Assembly: GCA_009885905.1 (NCBI GenBank)
Contig: VFJU01000117.1
Span: 1 to 24,045 of the forward strand
Direction: 5' to 3'
Source: Verrucomicrobiota bacterium
Lineage (GTDB): Bacteria > Verrucomicrobiota > Verrucomicrobiia > Verrucomicrobiales > Akkermansiaceae
DNA length: 24,045 nucleotides
Part shown: in pieces, positions 5,795-14,920 of the stretch
How positions within the stretch are numbered: position 1 is the stretch's first letter
Layout: each line of letters opens with the position of its first letter
Made by a program: the position numbers and the translations under genes
Notes under the pieces: model-generated
Databases searched by the model: none
Told to the model about the DNA's origin: nothing
What the model saw: only the letters and a program-made list of their open reading frames with translations

Positions 5795-8566
5795 TTAGAC
5801 TAAAAAAGCTTGGGCAACGAGTGCCTTTTGCTCACGGTAATGCATGGCCTTGGATCCAGCTGCAGGACTGGAAGCAGATCCTCTGCCAGCGTAGCGGATT
5901 TTACTTCCAACGGCAGCCTCAAGACGTGGCGAAATGTAAGACCATGCACCCATGTTGATTGGCTCCTCCTGGCACCAAACGAATTGCGAAGCGTTTGTAA
6001 ATTGGCTGATGATAAGCTCAACCATTTCGCGATGGAACGGATAGAGTTGCTCGATGCGGATGATCGCAGCGGATTCGATCCCCTCTGTCTGACGGTGAGT
6101 CATGAGATCGTAATAAACCTTTCCGCTACAAAAAATAATCCGATTCACCTCGTTAGGCTGATCAAAAAACTTCGTATCAGGAAGGATTTCTTGAAAACAA
6201 GTCCCCTCTTGGAAATCCGATTCCGACGAGACGGCCTCTGGCCGGCTGAGTAAGCTCTTTGGCGTCATCAGCACCAAGGGTTTGCGGAAATCCCTATGTT
6301 TTTGGCGCCGCAATGCGTGGAAATACTGAGCTGGAGTCGTGAAGTTTCCGACGATCAAATTCTTCTCCGCGCAAAGTTGGAGAAAGCGCTCGAGTCGTGC
6401 ACTCGAATGTTCGGGCCCCATGCCTTCATAACCATGAGGCAAGAGCATGACCAAGTCGCTTGGCGTTTGCCACTTCGACTCGGCAGATGAAATAAATTGA
6501 TCGATGATCACTTGCGCGCCATTCGAAAAATCTCCGAATTGAGCTTCCCACAAAGTGAGCATCGTGGGGTAAGATAGCGAATAACCATAATCAAATCCTA
6601 ATACCGCAAACTCGGATAGAAACGAATTGTGAACACAGAATTTCGCCTGGTTTGGATCGAGATGTTCGAGCGGGATATAGCGCTCTCGGGTCTCATAATC
6701 GTAGAAAACCGAGTGACGCTGGGAAAATGTACCTCGGCGGCAGTCTTGGCCTGATAGCCGCACCGGAGTTCCTTCCAACAACAATGAACCAAATGCCAGA
6801 GACTCTGCGAACGCCCAGTCAATTGGACCGCCACCCGCTAAGGCTTCAATCCTTCTGGGAATGAAGCGCTTTTCCAGAGTCGGGTTCAAGTTGAACTCGC
6901 TCGGCACGGTTGTTAGAACTCTGCCGATGCGTTGGAAGACTTCATGACTGATACCAGTCGGGATAGGAGTATGGGTGTAAATCGGTTGGTCGACGCCAGT
7001 CGATCCACTGAAAGCGGTACGGTCACCGGCCTCTTGAAGTGTGAGCATTTTCTGATAGCCCGCTTCAAATTTATCCCAAATCGCTTGTTCAAGAGCTTCA
7101 AGATCTTGAGAGGAAATCACCCCCTCCGCGACGAGTTGATTCTTGTAGATGGTTCCAAAGGTTGGTCGCTCTGCAATTTTTTTCGCAATGATCGGTTGGG
7201 TGAAGGCTGCTTGGTCAGCTTCGTTGTGACCTTGGCGACGGTAGCAATACATATCGATTACGATATCGCGACCGAACTTTTGACGAAATTCGAGGGCGAA
7301 AATCGCGGTCCAATAAAGTTCCATGGGATCCTCTCCATTCACATGAAGGATCGGCGCCTCAATCATTTTTGCCACGTCGGTGGCGTAAGCCGATGAGCGC
7401 GCATCCGCAGGTGCGGTGGTGAAACCGATTTGATTGTTAATGACGAGATGAATGGTGCCACCCGTGCGGTAGCCTTTCAACTGTGAGAGGTTGAGGACTT
7501 CTGCAACCGACCCCTGCCCCGCAAATGCGGCATCGCCATGAAGGAGGATTGGTAAGACTTGCTGCCGGTCGATTTCGCCACCGGTCAAATCATTGAGCAC
7601 CCGTTGGCGAGCACGGGCCTTACCCTCGACAATCGAATTCACGGCTTCCAAGTGACTAGGATTTGCCGCGAGACTGACGCGAACATTACCATCGGCAAGC
7701 TCGCGGATGCTTTCGTATCCGAGATGGTACTTCACATCGCCATCGCCCGCGACCGTCTCGGGTTCGTAGGTTGGGGTGAATTCATATAAAACCGTGGTGA
7801 GTGACTTCCTAACAAAGTTTGCGAGAATATTCATGCGTCCTCGATGAGACATGCCCATCTCGATTTCCTTAACGCCATGAGACGGCGACGCTTCAAGGAT
7901 CGCGTTTAGAAGGATCATCGCCCCCTCGCCCCCTTCGTTAGAGAAACGTTTTTCACCCAAGAAACGCTTGCCTAGGAAATTTTCAAATGCCTCTGCTTCT
8001 AACACCCAGAAGAGCGAGCTGAGTTTTTTCGTTGGAGTGTCTTCGTTGCGCACCGCATGGGTCTCGATCCGTTCGCGCACCCAGTGACGGACTGTGGTGT
8101 TGTGAATGTGCATGAACTCGAAACCGATTTTATTCGAGTAAGTCTTTTCTAGCGCGGTGACCATGTCGCGTAGCTTCATTCGATCGCCGTGGCGGAAAAA
8201 CGAATTCCAAACCACTTTGTCCAAGTCTTCTGATGTTAGACCGTATTGCTCTATGTTGAGCCGTGGATTACGCTCCGCCGGGTCGAGCGGATTAATGTCA
8301 GCCTGAGTATGTCCGAGCGTGCGGTAGTTGTAAATCAAGCTCACCACCTTGCCGAAAAAAGCGAGATCCGCATCTGAGGATGATGAAGGGGTACCGACGG
8401 CGGCGGCGGCGGCTTCCTCTTTGCGTTGCACCTGAGCAGAGCCCAGTTCAAAGCCCTCGAAAAAAGCGGCCCATGTTCCGTCGACGGACTTCGGGTCTTC
8501 GCACCATTCCGCATATTTAGATTCCAATAATTCTGTGTTCTGTCGCGGTGAAACGGAAGAGTTCAT
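5795..8566 (-). CDS. sucA: 2-oxoglutarate dehydrogenase E1 component
   Basis: Thiamine-diphosphate-dependent decarboxylase that oxidatively decarboxylates 2-oxoglutarate and passes the succinyl group to the E2 lipoyl arms. The 923 residues are full length. The N-terminus (LLESKYAEWCEDPKSVDGTW..FFEGFELG) is the E2-binding segment typical of OdhA/SucA. Substrate and cofactor motifs follow: GMSHRGRMNILAN (about 238-250), ANPSHLEAVN (301-310), HGDAAFAGQG (343-352) and the Mg/ThDP-binding NNQIGFTT (377-384). The C-terminal transketolase-like part includes SAESKWQTPSDLVMLLPHGYEGMGPEHSSAR. The protein ends LVAQAFLV. It is the first gene of sucA-sucB and is divergent from the ABC ATPase gene across a 138-base gap that holds a candidate promoter. 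No strong ribosome-binding site precedes the ATG. Confidence 0.97.
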   Translation of the reverse strand: MNSSVSPRQNTELLESKYAEWCEDPKSVDGTWAAFFEGFELGSAQVQRKEEAAAAAVGTPSSSSDADLAFFGKVVSLIYNYRTLGHTQADINPLDPAERNPRLNIEQYGLTSEDLDKVVWNSFFRHGDRMKLRDMVTALEKTYSNKIGFEFMHIHNTTVRHWVRERIETHAVRNEDTPTKKLSSLFWVLEAEAFENFLGKRFLGEKRFSNEGGEGAMILLNAILEASPSHGVKEIEMGMSHRGRMNILANFVRKSLTTVLYEFTPTYEPETVAGDGDVKYHLGYESIRELADGNVRVSLAANPSHLEAVNSIVEGKARARQRVLNDLTGGEIDRQQVLPILLHGDAAFAGQGSVAEVLNLSQLKGYRTGGTIHLVINNQIGFTTAPADARSSAYATDVAKMIEAPILHVNGEDPMELYWTAIFALEFRQKFGRDIVIDMYCYRRQGHNEADQAAFTQPIIAKKIAERPTFGTIYKNQLVAEGVISSQDLEALEQAIWDKFEAGYQKMLTLQEAGDRTAFSGSTGVDQPIYTHTPIPTGISHEVFQRIGRVLTTVPSEFNLNPTLEKRFIPRRIEALAGGGPIDWAFAESLAFGSLLLEGTPVRLSGQDCRRGTFSQRHSVFYDYETRERYIPLEHLDPNQAKFCVHNSFLSEFAVLGFDYGYSLSYPTMLTLWEAQFGDFSNGAQVIIDQFISSAESKWQTPSDLVMLLPHGYEGMGPEHSSARLERFLQLCAEKNLIVGNFTTPAQYFHALRRQKHRDFRKPLVLMTPKSLLSRPEAVSSESDFQEGTCFQEILPDTKFFDQPNEVNRIIFCSGKVYYDLMTHRQTEGIESAAIIRIEQLYPFHREMVELIISQFTNASQFVWCQEEPINMGAWSYISPRLEAAVGSKIRYAGRGSASSPAAGSKAMHYREQKALVAQAFLV

Positions 8567-8633
8567 GAGAAGTGGGTAAATGAATGACGCGAACTCGAAA
8601 ATTTCTAGCTTGGTTCGCTACGCACGGCGCTTC

Positions 8634-8660
8634 ATTAAAGGGCGCACACTTCTACGTCAA
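8634..8660 (-). promoter_or_regulatory. Candidate sigma-70-like promoter for sucAB
   Basis: On the minus strand, TTGACG (8660-8655) is followed after 15 bases by TTTAAT (8639-8634), each five of six matches to the -35 and -10 consensus. The spacing is two bases shorter than ideal. It would start transcription near 8627, about 60 bases before the sucA ATG. Pattern match only. Confidence 0.3.
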
Positions 8661-8704
8661 CCGTACAACAAGGATTTTCTCGCCAAATTGTAGATTTCAG
8701 AAAC

Positions 8705-9637
8705 ATGATTCAAGTCCACCAACTCACCAAGCGATACGCCCGCCACGAAGCTGTGCGCGGAGTCAATTTTTCGGTCGAACAGGGCGAAATCGTCGGCTTC
8801 CTCGGTCCTAATGGTGCCGGTAAAACCACGACCCTACGGATGCTGACGGGTTATTTACCTCCAACATCCGGCACCGCGACCATCGCGGGCTTTGATATTT
8901 TCCGCCAGTCCATCGCCGCTCGCAGCAAAATCGGCTACATGCCCGAAAATGTGCCTCTGTACGAAGACATGCGCGTTCGAGAATACCTGAAATTTCGAGG
9001 CCAACTCAAGGGTCTAGGCAACAACGATACCCGCAGACGTGTCGGCGAAGTCATCGACATTTGCGGTCTCGCCAGCGTGCACCGAAAAATGATCAAGACA
9101 CTCTCCAAGGGCTATCGCCAACGAGTCGGGCTTGCGGATGCTCTCGTGCACGATCCCGAGTTGCTGATCCTAGACGAACCCACCAATGGTTTGGACCCTA
9201 ACCAAATTCGCCAAATTCGTGAGCTCATCCGTCACCTCGGACAGACCCACACCGTGCTGATTTCTACCCACATCCTTTCCGAAGTCGAAATGATCTGCAA
9301 CCGCGTGATCATCATCGACGAGGGGAGAATCAAAGCCGCAGATACCCCTAGCAACTTGGTGGGGCAGATGCGGGCGGCGGGTCGCATCCAAGTGGAGATT
9401 CAAGCGGAGATCGAAGTGGTCACTGGAGCACTCAACCGCATGGCGAACGTAAAAAAAATCACCCCAGAAGTGATAGACGACGACTGGACGCGTTACACAG
9501 TCTGGTTAGATTCCGGCACGGATACCCGTGAACAGATCGCACAACTCTGCTCGCAGTATGGTTGGCCATTGCGCTCGCTTTTTCGCCACACCGCCACTCT
9601 CGAAGATGTGTTCGTCGAGCTCACTCGAAAAGACTGA
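8705..9637 (+). CDS. ABC transporter ATP-binding protein, GldA/NatA-like
   Basis: The 310-residue protein is the ATPase subunit of an ABC-2-type transporter. Walker A is GPNGAGKTT (34-42), the signature is LSKGYRQR (133-140, a variant usual in the GldA group in place of LSGGQ), and Walker B is LLILDEPTNGLDP (from 153) with the catalytic Glu158. The H-loop STHILSEVE follows. After about residue 220 there is a small C-terminal domain common in GldA, NatA and CcmA-like ATPases. In most genomes the membrane subunit is encoded directly downstream. Here the next gene is convergent and encodes an unrelated protein, so the permease must lie elsewhere. The substrate cannot be told from sequence. The gene is divergent from sucA. 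Confidence 0.92.
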   Translation: MIQVHQLTKRYARHEAVRGVNFSVEQGEIVGFLGPNGAGKTTTLRMLTGYLPPTSGTATIAGFDIFRQSIAARSKIGYMPENVPLYEDMRVREYLKFRGQLKGLGNNDTRRRVGEVIDICGLASVHRKMIKTLSKGYRQRVGLADALVHDPELLILDEPTNGLDPNQIRQIRELIRHLGQTHTVLISTHILSEVEMICNRVIIIDEGRIKAADTPSNLVGQMRAAGRIQVEIQAEIEVVTGALNRMANVKKITPEVIDDDWTRYTVWLDSGTDTREQIAQLCSQYGWPLRSLFRHTATLEDVFVELTRKD

Positions 9638-9651
9638 GTTTCTCCAGCGAC

Positions 9652-9822
9652 TCATTCTGCAAGTCCCTTCGCGTAAACTTCGTCCTCCGTGAAAACGATC
9701 AACATCGGGCGGCAGCAGACTTCGCAATCGTAGTCGACCTCCGTTGGCATTTCGTCAGGATGTGGCACAGCGACTTCAAAAATTTCAAAGCAGGTTGGGC
9801 AAGTGACTTCAGCAAGTTCCAT
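9652..9822 (-). CDS. CPXCG-motif cysteine-rich small protein
   Basis: This 56-residue protein has the pattern of the Cys-rich CPXCG family: a CPTC pair (Cys8, Cys11; CPxC followed by Phe instead of Gly) and a CEVCCRP cluster (Cys33, Cys36, Cys37), with acidic residues between. Family members are small soluble proteins expected to bind zinc; their function is unknown. I prefer the ATG at 9822 (MELAEVTCPTC), since homologues begin a few residues before the first Cys. A GTG at 9855 would add 11 residues. It converges on the ABC ATPase gene with a 14-base gap between stop codons. Confidence 0.8.
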   Translation of the reverse strand: MELAEVTCPTCFEIFEVAVPHPDEMPTEVDYDCEVCCRPMLIVFTEDEVYAKGLAE

Positions 9823-9824
9823 GA

Positions 9825-10292
<468 letters not shown>

Positions 10293-10331
10293 ATCTAACT
10301 GCAACCCGTCCGCGACAATAGCGCGACGGAA

Positions 10332-10781
10332 TCACTCACTAGCAGGTTTGATTTTTGCAAGCACCTCAACGCGCACGGTTGCGATGCCATGATGGATGAA
10401 TCCAAGTCTCTCGGCGGCGCCAATCGTCACGTCGATAATCCGTCCCTTTTTGTAAGGCCCGCGATCGGTGATGGTCATGACCTCAGATTTTCCGTTTGCT
10501 TCGTTGATCACGCGCACGCGAGTTCCCATCGGCAAAGTTTTATGAGCGGCCGTGGCGGCATCATTCGACAAACGTTGTCCACTGGCTGTCCGAGTTCCGG
10601 AATTGCTTTTGACCGAGTACCAAGATGCTTTACCACGTTGCACAGACTCCACCGCAAGTTTGGAATCAGCAAATTGGTTATGGGTTCTAGGTTTTGCACT
10701 CCCCGTTGACGCGCAACTGGGAATAAGGATGACGCTGGCGATTGCCAGGGCCACGGATTTGGATTTCCGGGTCATGTTCAT
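10332..10781 (-). CDS. rlpA: RlpA-like double-psi beta-barrel lipoprotein
   Basis: A 149-residue lipoprotein of the RlpA family. RlpA proteins are outer-membrane lipoproteins, and some are lytic transglycosylases acting on denuded septal peptidoglycan. The N-terminus has basic residues, a hydrophobic stretch and a lipobox ending IPSC (Cys23). The double-psi beta-barrel domain (about 49-142) shows GKASWYS, TASGQRLSNDAATAAHKTLP, GTRVRVINEANGKS and ITDRGPYKKGRIIDVTIGAAERLG; the Asp of TDRGPY is the conserved catalytic-site Asp. There is no SPOR domain, so septal targeting by bare glycan strands is not expected from this chain alone. An AAGGGA stretch about nine bases before the ATG is a fair ribosome-binding site and supports this start. 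Confidence 0.9.
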   Translation of the reverse strand: MNMTRKSKSVALAIASVILIPSCASTGSAKPRTHNQFADSKLAVESVQRGKASWYSVKSNSGTRTASGQRLSNDAATAAHKTLPMGTRVRVINEANGKSEVMTITDRGPYKKGRIIDVTIGAAERLGFIHHGIATVRVEVLAKIKPASE

Positions 10782-10961
10782 CGTGTTGAATCCCTTTTGG
10801 GGAAGGTTTTTTTAAGAGTCTTGTCGAGGGGGGGCAAGAAAAATTTATACTGCAAGAAAACGATATAAATCCATATGGAATATAGGTATTCGATATTAAA
10901 TTTATGGATACCTTAACTATTTTCTGGTCAAGCCCCTGAAATTTTTATTAAAAAAGTACTA

Positions 10962-11636
10962 ATGCTTCGCCAAAGGACATCTTCAAACAATGGTCGATTC
11001 ACGACAGCTGATTTGGATTTTATTTCCTCAGTGCTGGCGCCTGAAGGGCAAAGACCCTATTTGGAGAAGCTTTGGACCGATCCAAATGCGCTTAGGGAGA
11101 TGCTCGATCTCAAAGAAGTTTTTCAAAATTTGGTCAATTCGCCCCAAACTCTGCGAGTTTCTCCCCGGTTTTATTTTTACGTTTTGGTGCGCCACGCATT
11201 CCTTCGGGCGAAGCTCACTCATGCAGGACTCGCAGACTATGTCGCTGGAGTGATGACCCGGCGGGTCAGTCCCTCACCAGATGATCCGCTGAACAACATC
11301 GTCGGCGGCTACACCCACGCCTCCGAATTCATTTCCCTTATCAACCGCTCCAGAGGAAAAATGCGGTTTCACCTGCAAATGGCGGCAGGAAATCAGTTTT
11401 TGCTGATCAGTGGTCTCTACCCAGACTTCATCAAACACCGGAGCGAAGTCTTGGGTGCTCCAGACTTGGAATTTTACGAGAGCTTTACTCAAAAAGTGTT
11501 TCGCGATGCGGCGAACGATTCTCATGCTGCCAGTCCAGTTTTACAAAAACTACTGGGTGACTTATCAGATGCATTACCCATCGCAAGAAATGCTCTCAAC
11601 CACATGGCGGACGAGTTTGTGTTCTTGGGAGACTAA
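10962..11636 (+). CDS. Conserved-looking hypothetical protein, 224 residues
   Basis: I do not recognise a named family. The protein is soluble, with no signal peptide or membrane helix, and probably mostly helical. Notable stretches are LRVSPRFYFYVLVRHAFLRA (about 65-84), ADYVAGVMTRR, a central GGYTHASEFISLINRS and RFHLQMAAGNQFLLISGLYPDFI, which look like a folded core rather than low-complexity sequence. The C-terminal half is rich in Leu and Ala heptads. Codon use resembles the neighbours, so it is likely a real gene. It stands alone between divergent rlpA and convergent SulP genes. The upstream 180 bases are AT-rich, with TTGTCG (10821) and TATACT (10846) 19 bases apart as a weak promoter possibility. 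No ribosome-binding site is evident. Confidence 0.7.
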   Translation: MLRQRTSSNNGRFTTADLDFISSVLAPEGQRPYLEKLWTDPNALREMLDLKEVFQNLVNSPQTLRVSPRFYFYVLVRHAFLRAKLTHAGLADYVAGVMTRRVSPSPDDPLNNIVGGYTHASEFISLINRSRGKMRFHLQMAAGNQFLLISGLYPDFIKHRSEVLGAPDLEFYESFTQKVFRDAANDSHAASPVLQKLLGDLSDALPIARNALNHMADEFVFLGD

Positions 11637-11731
11637 TCTATCAGATTCTCTCCAAGTGGCAGACAGCATTAAAACAAAATTCGCTGTAAATGATTAGAAG
11701 TCTACCAACACCAAAGTAGCAGCTCGGCGTC

Positions 11732-13615
11732 TCATGAATCTATTTTTTTGTGGCTAGGATCGAAAAATATTCGGATTTCCGCCTTGTCGGTTCCTAGCAA
11801 TTGTTGAGCACGTTTGAGTGCCGCCCTTGTCGATAGATTTGGATTCCGAGGATTGGTTAGAAATAGATGACTCTCTCCCAGTCTACGGTCGCACCCCTCC
11901 TGAAGAGTGACCAGTACGCCGGATTTTTTGAGGACCCGGTAAACTTCCCGCGTCGCACCAGAAACAATCAAGTGCAGGCCTTTTTTCCGCATGAAAATGA
12001 TCAAATCCTCCAAAGCCATCACACTGGTCGCATCCAAGTGACGAGCATTTTTCAAACGAAGAATGATGACCTGAATCGCAGGGTCTGACACCGTCCGTTG
12101 AATCTGAGTCCGGAAAAGTTCGGCCGCGCCGAAAAATAAATCCCCCTCAACGTGGACAATCGATATCGCAGGAATCGGTCGTAACTTTTTATCCCCCATT
12201 TCCATCAGTTCGCCCCGATCACTGAATTCATACTCTGTTAAAAACGGACGACTGGCCTTGCGTAAAAACAACATGATCGAAATAGCCACCCCGACAAAAA
12301 TCGCAACGTGCAAAGGTGAGAGCAACGTCGCAATAAAAGTGATGCCTAACACTGCCGAATCATCTCGGGTCGAACGCGAGCAAATCCGGAGGTGACGGAT
12401 ATTAAAAAGAGAAAATGACAGAGCGATCACCAACGCAGCCAACCCAGCCTTGGGCACATAATCGATTAAAGGAACCCCCCAACCGATTGAACCTGCGATG
12501 AGGATGGCGAATGCCATGCTGAAAATACCGGAATATAATGATGCAAACCTAGAGCGCGCGCCAGATTCGTGATTGAGCATCGAGCGGGTCAAAGAACCCG
12601 AGGCCGGCATCCCTCCGGCGATGGATGCGGCGAGATTGGCCATACCCACTGCCAACATGTCTTGGTTCGCATCGGCACGGTCGCCGGTTTTTGAAGCCAG
12701 TGTCTTTGCCATCAATGTGTTTTCTAACGAAGAAAGAAAAGCGATGGCGAAGGCGATGCTTAACAGCGATGATATATCAGAAAAAATATTAGCCCTCAGC
12801 ACATGAGGCATCTTGAAGATGAGAGCATCGAATCCAAAAGTCTCGAATGTCTCGGCCCCTTTGAATGGGCCGCATCCGAGGCGAATCAATGTACCGAAAA
12901 CCGCAGAACTCACAACCAAAGCCAGAGCAAAAGCCGGCCATGACGGACGCCATTTACGGATCGCGGCGAACACCAACAACGTCGATCCACCAATCAACAA
13001 CGATATCCACTGTGTGTGGGGAAGAGCGCGAACCAAGCCATATAAAAGGCTTAAGAAAGTCGACGAGTCATCGTCACTAACGAACGCGGAAAGACCAAGA
13101 AATGGCTTTAGCTGATTCGCAACAATCAGCACGGCCGCCCCGGAAATATAGCCCACCAAAACACTACGCGAAACATACTGCAACAAATCTGCTACGCGAA
13201 ACAGCGCACCCATCGTTGCTAAAATACCAACCAACATCACCAAGAGAGGTAACAATTCATCCAAGCGTCCGCGCATTTCCGGATTCACTGACAAGAAACT
13301 AAAAAGCATGAATGCGGTTGCATTCGTAGGGCCAAGGATCGTGTGCCGCGACCCTGCGAAAAACGGTGCCACCATCGCAGCGACTGCGGTGCTAACAATT
13401 CCATAAACCACGGGCAGACCTGCGATCGCCGCAAAGGCGATCCCCTGTGCCAATGCCAAAGTGGTCACACTCGCTGCTGCCGCCAAATCCGCGCGAAATT
13501 TTTCGAAGCTATAATTCGTGAAGTCTTTTACAAACGGAGTCAACACCACCCGCTCCGCAGCAAAAAAATCTCTGATGCCGACCGCGATCTTGTTGAGTTC
13601 ACGAAAAAATTTCAT
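11732..13615 (-). CDS. SulP-family anion transporter with STAS domain
   Basis: A 627-residue inner-membrane protein of the SulP (SLC26) family, which moves sulfate, bicarbonate or other inorganic anions. After a short cytoplasmic lead, the transport domain starts with SFEKFRADLAAAASVTTLALAQGIAFAAIAG and continues through many hydrophobic segments, including GSRHTILGPTNATAFMLFSFL and MPASGSLTRSMLNHESGARS, both family hallmarks. A cytoplasmic STAS domain follows at about 480-585 (HVEGDLFFGAAELF...NARHLDATSVMALEDL). The start I chose is the ATG at 13615, whose bases overlap the stop of the upstream LptF/G gene as ATGA. A longer frame running back to 13843 lies inside that gene and is rejected. 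The substrate is not predictable; no carbonic anhydrase or sulfur gene is nearby. Confidence 0.93.
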   Translation of the reverse strand: MKFFRELNKIAVGIRDFFAAERVVLTPFVKDFTNYSFEKFRADLAAAASVTTLALAQGIAFAAIAGLPVVYGIVSTAVAAMVAPFFAGSRHTILGPTNATAFMLFSFLSVNPEMRGRLDELLPLLVMLVGILATMGALFRVADLLQYVSRSVLVGYISGAAVLIVANQLKPFLGLSAFVSDDDSSTFLSLLYGLVRALPHTQWISLLIGGSTLLVFAAIRKWRPSWPAFALALVVSSAVFGTLIRLGCGPFKGAETFETFGFDALIFKMPHVLRANIFSDISSLLSIAFAIAFLSSLENTLMAKTLASKTGDRADANQDMLAVGMANLAASIAGGMPASGSLTRSMLNHESGARSRFASLYSGIFSMAFAILIAGSIGWGVPLIDYVPKAGLAALVIALSFSLFNIRHLRICSRSTRDDSAVLGITFIATLLSPLHVAIFVGVAISIMLFLRKASRPFLTEYEFSDRGELMEMGDKKLRPIPAISIVHVEGDLFFGAAELFRTQIQRTVSDPAIQVIILRLKNARHLDATSVMALEDLIIFMRKKGLHLIVSGATREVYRVLKKSGVLVTLQEGCDRRLGESHLFLTNPRNPNLSTRAALKRAQQLLGTDKAEIRIFFDPSHKKIDS

Positions 13616-14724
13616 CGATTGAAACGAACCCTTCGAAACAGCACCAACCCAATCACCACACAAAGCAAATTTGGAGCCCACAGCACGCAAGCCGCACCAA
13701 AGCCGGACTTCACTTGGTCGGCTAACATCGTGATTAAGAAATAGCCCGTGCCGATCAGCACGCTGATCATTAGCCCCCAAGAAGTATCTTTGCGGTGGGA
13801 TTGTAGACCCAATGGCACCCCAACAAATGCGAATGCTAGACAAGCCAACGAAAACGCGAAACGACTCATGATTTCAGACTTGAGCTTCAACATGGTATTC
13901 AAGTCCATCGCCGGATTCGTAGCGATGGCTTGGCGGATCTGCTCGTTCGACATCAGCCTTGGACGCAGTCTTTGTTCATTGACGCCCTTCAAGTCGATCA
14001 CCAGTGGTTCCGCTTCACCGGCAAAGACCATTTGGACGTCTCCTTTAGCATCGCGAGATTCAAAATATGCGTCTTCTAACTTCAACCGAAGTTGGCTCTT
14101 CTTGGTATCGACAGACAAGGCCGCTCGAGCGGCATGGATGTAGGTCTTGTCATTTGTTGCGATCCCCGCAGTTGGCAAGACGTAAAAATGAAATCCTTGC
14201 AACCAATCCCCATTTTTTCCCTCGATCAACAACTTCTGCAGTTCTTGACCGTTGCCTTTGAAATCACCTTGCACCACGCCTGGTTTCAACAACGAACCAG
14301 GGTCTCTCACCGCTTGCTCGTAGACTAACTGCCGCGTAGACGCCTTTGCTTGCGGCACGACATTCATGTTAAGCCACAAACTCAGTAGCGAAAGTAATGC
14401 ACCAATTAGAAAAACCGGAGCTGATAGTCGAACAAGGCTCAATCCCCCCACGCGGAAACTGGTGATTTCGTGACTCGAACTCATCCGACCAAAAACCAAC
14501 AGGACCGCGGTGAGAAATCCCCACGGTATCGTGTACATCAACGACAAGGGTAGGACACCGATCACGAAGCGCAGCACCAATCCGAGCGGGGCCTTTTGGT
14601 CGACCAGCAATGGCTGAATCTGTTTGAACAGGTTACCCAAAACTAATACCAAGCCCAAAATCATGACCGCGTACAGCGTGCCAGTTAGCACCTGCTTGCC
14701 AATGTAACGGTCAGAAATACGCAT
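13612..14724 (-). CDS. LptF/LptG-family permease
   Basis: A 370-residue inner-membrane protein of the YjgP/YjgQ family. LptF and LptG form the membrane part of the ABC transporter that lifts lipopolysaccharide off the inner membrane. The N-terminus MRISDRYIGKQVLTGTLYAV is typical, followed by membrane segments, the GRMSSSHEITSFRVGG coupling region, a periplasmic beta-jellyroll section (about 140-270) and three C-terminal helices with FAFVGVPLGL. I cannot decide between LptF and LptG; the two are normally adjacent, but only one is here, so the partner lies elsewhere. The ATG at 14724 is chosen over an upstream frame start at 14856 because the extra 44 residues are polar and unlike the family. 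It is translationally coupled to the SulP gene. The 196 bases upstream are shared with the divergent ABC operon. Confidence 0.9.
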   Translation of the reverse strand: MRISDRYIGKQVLTGTLYAVMILGLVLVLGNLFKQIQPLLVDQKAPLGLVLRFVIGVLPLSLMYTIPWGFLTAVLLVFGRMSSSHEITSFRVGGLSLVRLSAPVFLIGALLSLLSLWLNMNVVPQAKASTRQLVYEQAVRDPGSLLKPGVVQGDFKGNGQELQKLLIEGKNGDWLQGFHFYVLPTAGIATNDKTYIHAARAALSVDTKKSQLRLKLEDAYFESRDAKGDVQMVFAGEAEPLVIDLKGVNEQRLRPRLMSNEQIRQAIATNPAMDLNTMLKLKSEIMSRFAFSLACLAFAFVGVPLGLQSHRKDTSWGLMISVLIGTGYFLITMLADQVKSGFGAACVLWAPNLLCVVIGLVLFRRVRFNR

Positions 14725-14920
14725 GAAGTAACCACACTCTGGCGGCAGCAAACCAAGCTGTCGAGGCTCGAAGATATCCGCGATCGGCGCATATTTGTTA
14801 AAGTCAGCGATGGCACCACGCGGTGATTTAAATGAACTACTAAAGGTCAAAATCAAACTGTTGAATCAGAGAATTTGCCCGTTGCCAGAGGCGCTAGCCT
14901 ATAGAATACTCTGCACACTG

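Noticed and set aside
13616..13843. N-terminal extension of the SulP protein
   Set aside because: The extra 76 residues lie wholly inside the LptF/G gene in another frame and lack similarity to SulP; the ATGA-coupled start is preferred.
14725..14856. N-terminal extension of the LptF/G-family protein
   Set aside because: Polar 44-residue lead ahead of the typical MRISDRYIGKQ start, occupying the divergent promoter region.
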